A DNA stretch of 64,000 nt, taken from Roseibium aggregatum. Its GTDB lineage: Bacteria > Pseudomonadota > Alphaproteobacteria > Rhizobiales > Stappiaceae. Each line of letters begins with the position of its first letter. The stretch's first letter is position 1. The translations under genes and the position numbers were made by a program. The notes under the pieces are model-generated. The model was not told the DNA's origin and made no database searches. It saw nothing but the letters and a program-made list of their open reading frames with translations. Positions 63,213-64,000 of the stretch are shown here, one piece after another. The stretch spans positions 930,001-994,000 of the forward strand of contig NZ_JAEKJZ010000001.1 in the NCBI RefSeq assembly GCF_017309185.1, in the 5' to 3' direction.

Positions 63213-64000
63213 TTGAGAGTAACAATTGCCGATGTTGCCCGGGAGGCGGGTGTTAGCGCTATGACCGTCTCACGCGCTTTGCGCGATCCTGACAAGGTCT
63301 CGGAAAAAACTCGGGCAAAGATCCGCGCGGTGGTCGACAGGCTCGGTTATGTGCCGGATCCGGCGGCGAGTGCGCTGGCGACCGGCAAGACCAATGTCAT
63401 CGGAGTGATCGTGCCGTCGGTCACCAACAACGTGTTTTCGGACGTGATGCGCGGTATCTATGAGGTGGCGGAGGGGTCGATCTGGCAGATCCAGCTAGGC
63501 AATTCCCGCTATTCGCCGCTGGAAGAGGAAAACCTCGTCCGCACGTTCCTGAGCCAGCGTCCCGCGGGTCTCATTCTTTCCGGGCTCGATCAGTCGAACG
63601 AGACATCAAGACTATTGAGGTCCGCGGATTGCCGCATTGTCCAGATCATGGAATGCGGGCCGGATCCATATGACTTGATGATCGGTTTTTCTCATGTCGA
63701 AGGCTCGGCGGCGGCCACCCGCCATCTGGTGTCGGCCGGCTACCGGAAGCCAGGTTACATCGCGGCCCGGCTCGACCCGCGCAGCCAGCGGCGCCTTGCC
63801 GGTTTCCGGAAGGCGGCGGAAAAGGCGGGCGTGTTCGAGCCCGGCCGGATCGTCACCACCCCAAGGCCTTCAACAGTGACGCTCGGCTGCGAATTGGTTG
63901 CGGACTTGCTCTCCAAGGCGCCGGACACGGACGCGGTCCTTTGCAACAATGACGACCTGGCCCTCGGGGCCTTGTTCGAATGTCAGCGGCGCGGCCTGCG
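63213..64000 (+). CDS. LacI-family transcriptional regulator (3' end beyond the window)
   Basis: The first ~262 residues of a LacI-type repressor. HTH with hinge: VTIADVAREAGVSAMTVSRA, then GYVPDPAASALATGKTNVIG, and the periplasmic-binding-like effector domain (VIVPSVTNNVFSDVMRGIYE). It starts on TTG with AAGGA four bases before it. The context (gluconokinase and TRAP importer divergently transcribed, operator between) makes it a probable GntR-type gluconate repressor. The frame is open at base 64000. Confidence 0.92.
   Translation, partial: MRVTIADVAREAGVSAMTVSRALRDPDKVSEKTRAKIRAVVDRLGYVPDPAASALATGKTNVIGVIVPSVTNNVFSDVMRGIYEVAEGSIWQIQLGNSRYSPLEEENLVRTFLSQRPAGLILSGLDQSNETSRLLRSADCRIVQIMECGPDPYDLMIGFSHVEGSAAATRHLVSAGYRKPGYIAARLDPRSQRRLAGFRKAAEKAGVFEPGRIVTTPRPSTVTLGCELVADLLSKAPDTDAVLCNNDDLALGALFECQRRGL
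63251..63264. promoter_or_regulatory. Possible second LacI-type operator inside the lacI-like coding start
   Basis: TGTTAGCGCTATGA within the HTH codons matches the palindrome TGTTAGCGCTAACA at 12 of 14 positions and shares the TAGCGCTA core with the operator at 63117-63136, 131 bases away. Confidence 0.4.

Noticed and set aside
1-64000. CRISPR arrays, rRNA and tRNA genes, prophage or complete insertion sequences
   Set aside because: No regularly spaced direct repeats, no tRNA-like cloverleaf or rRNA segment noticed, and no integrase or transposase gene found on reading both strands.

Overview
The window is GC-rich chromosomal DNA of an alphaproteobacterium. Gene content (paired PhnE permeases, a BA14K-type envelope protein, GDYxxLxY/DUF2157 pair, DUF3141 PhaC-like protein, several TRAP and Opp transporters, VPLPA-CTERM protein) fits the marine Rhizobiales such as the Stappiaceae (Roseibium/Labrenzia). 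That placement is inference from protein content only. No rRNA, tRNA, CRISPR array, prophage or complete insertion sequence was seen; the mobile component consists of small palindromic or MITE-like repeats.

Layout. 1-1.9 kb: 3' end of a phosphonate-type importer (PhnC-PhnE-PhnE), closed by a strong terminator. 2-6.2 kb: a DMT exporter convergent to a three-gene ABC-2 drug-type exporter (HlyD-ATPase-permease). 6.3-11.4 kb: orphan ParA ATPase, secreted alpha/beta hydrolase, LysR regulator, methyltransferase, MFS transporter. 11.6-15.0 kb: FabI-like reductase with a DUF3141/PhaC-like protein carrying a basic PhaF-like tail. 15.5-20.3 kb: DUF2157 and GDYxxLxY membrane pair, RsmC-like methyltransferase, RsuA-family pseudouridine synthase, and a GIY-YIG gene embedded in near-identical palindromic repeats. 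20.3-28.6 kb: gamma-butyrobetaine-type dioxygenase, HdeD and MarR, an orphan FabF-like synthase, XRE-cupin regulator with GNAT enzyme, ferredoxin reductase-like flavoprotein, ABC-F ATPase. 28.8-38.7 kb: BA14K protein, a complete oligopeptide importer (OppA-B-C-DF), its probable GntR/FCD regulator, an M19 dipeptidase, an L,D-transpeptidase and a TrhA/PAQR membrane protein. 38.7-42.8 kb: a MITE-like element, then a VPLPA-CTERM von Willebrand protein and a TPR protein. 42.9-48.3 kb: LysR/EamA divergent pair, nitroreductase, double cupin, HerA-like ATPase, a small hypothetical protein. 48.5-54.7 kb: homogentisate catabolism cluster (HmgA, FAH, MBL-fold, DinB, FAD monooxygenase, DUF2783). 55.1-59.5 kb: RND efflux pair. 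59.5-64 kb: TRAP transporter (DctM, DctQ, DctP), gluconokinase and a divergent LacI regulator cut by the window end; together they look like a gluconate uptake and phosphorylation regulon.

The most interesting points are (i) the homogentisate cluster with no GST-type maleylacetoacetate isomerase but with a DinB-superfamily protein in its place; (ii) the FabI/PhaC-like pair with a histone-like tail; (iii) the GIY-YIG gene framed by nearly identical palindromic repeats; (iv) the VPLPA-CTERM/TPR pair separated by a terminator; and (v) several well-formed operator palindromes, including two matching LacI-type sites about 130 bp apart at the gluconate locus.
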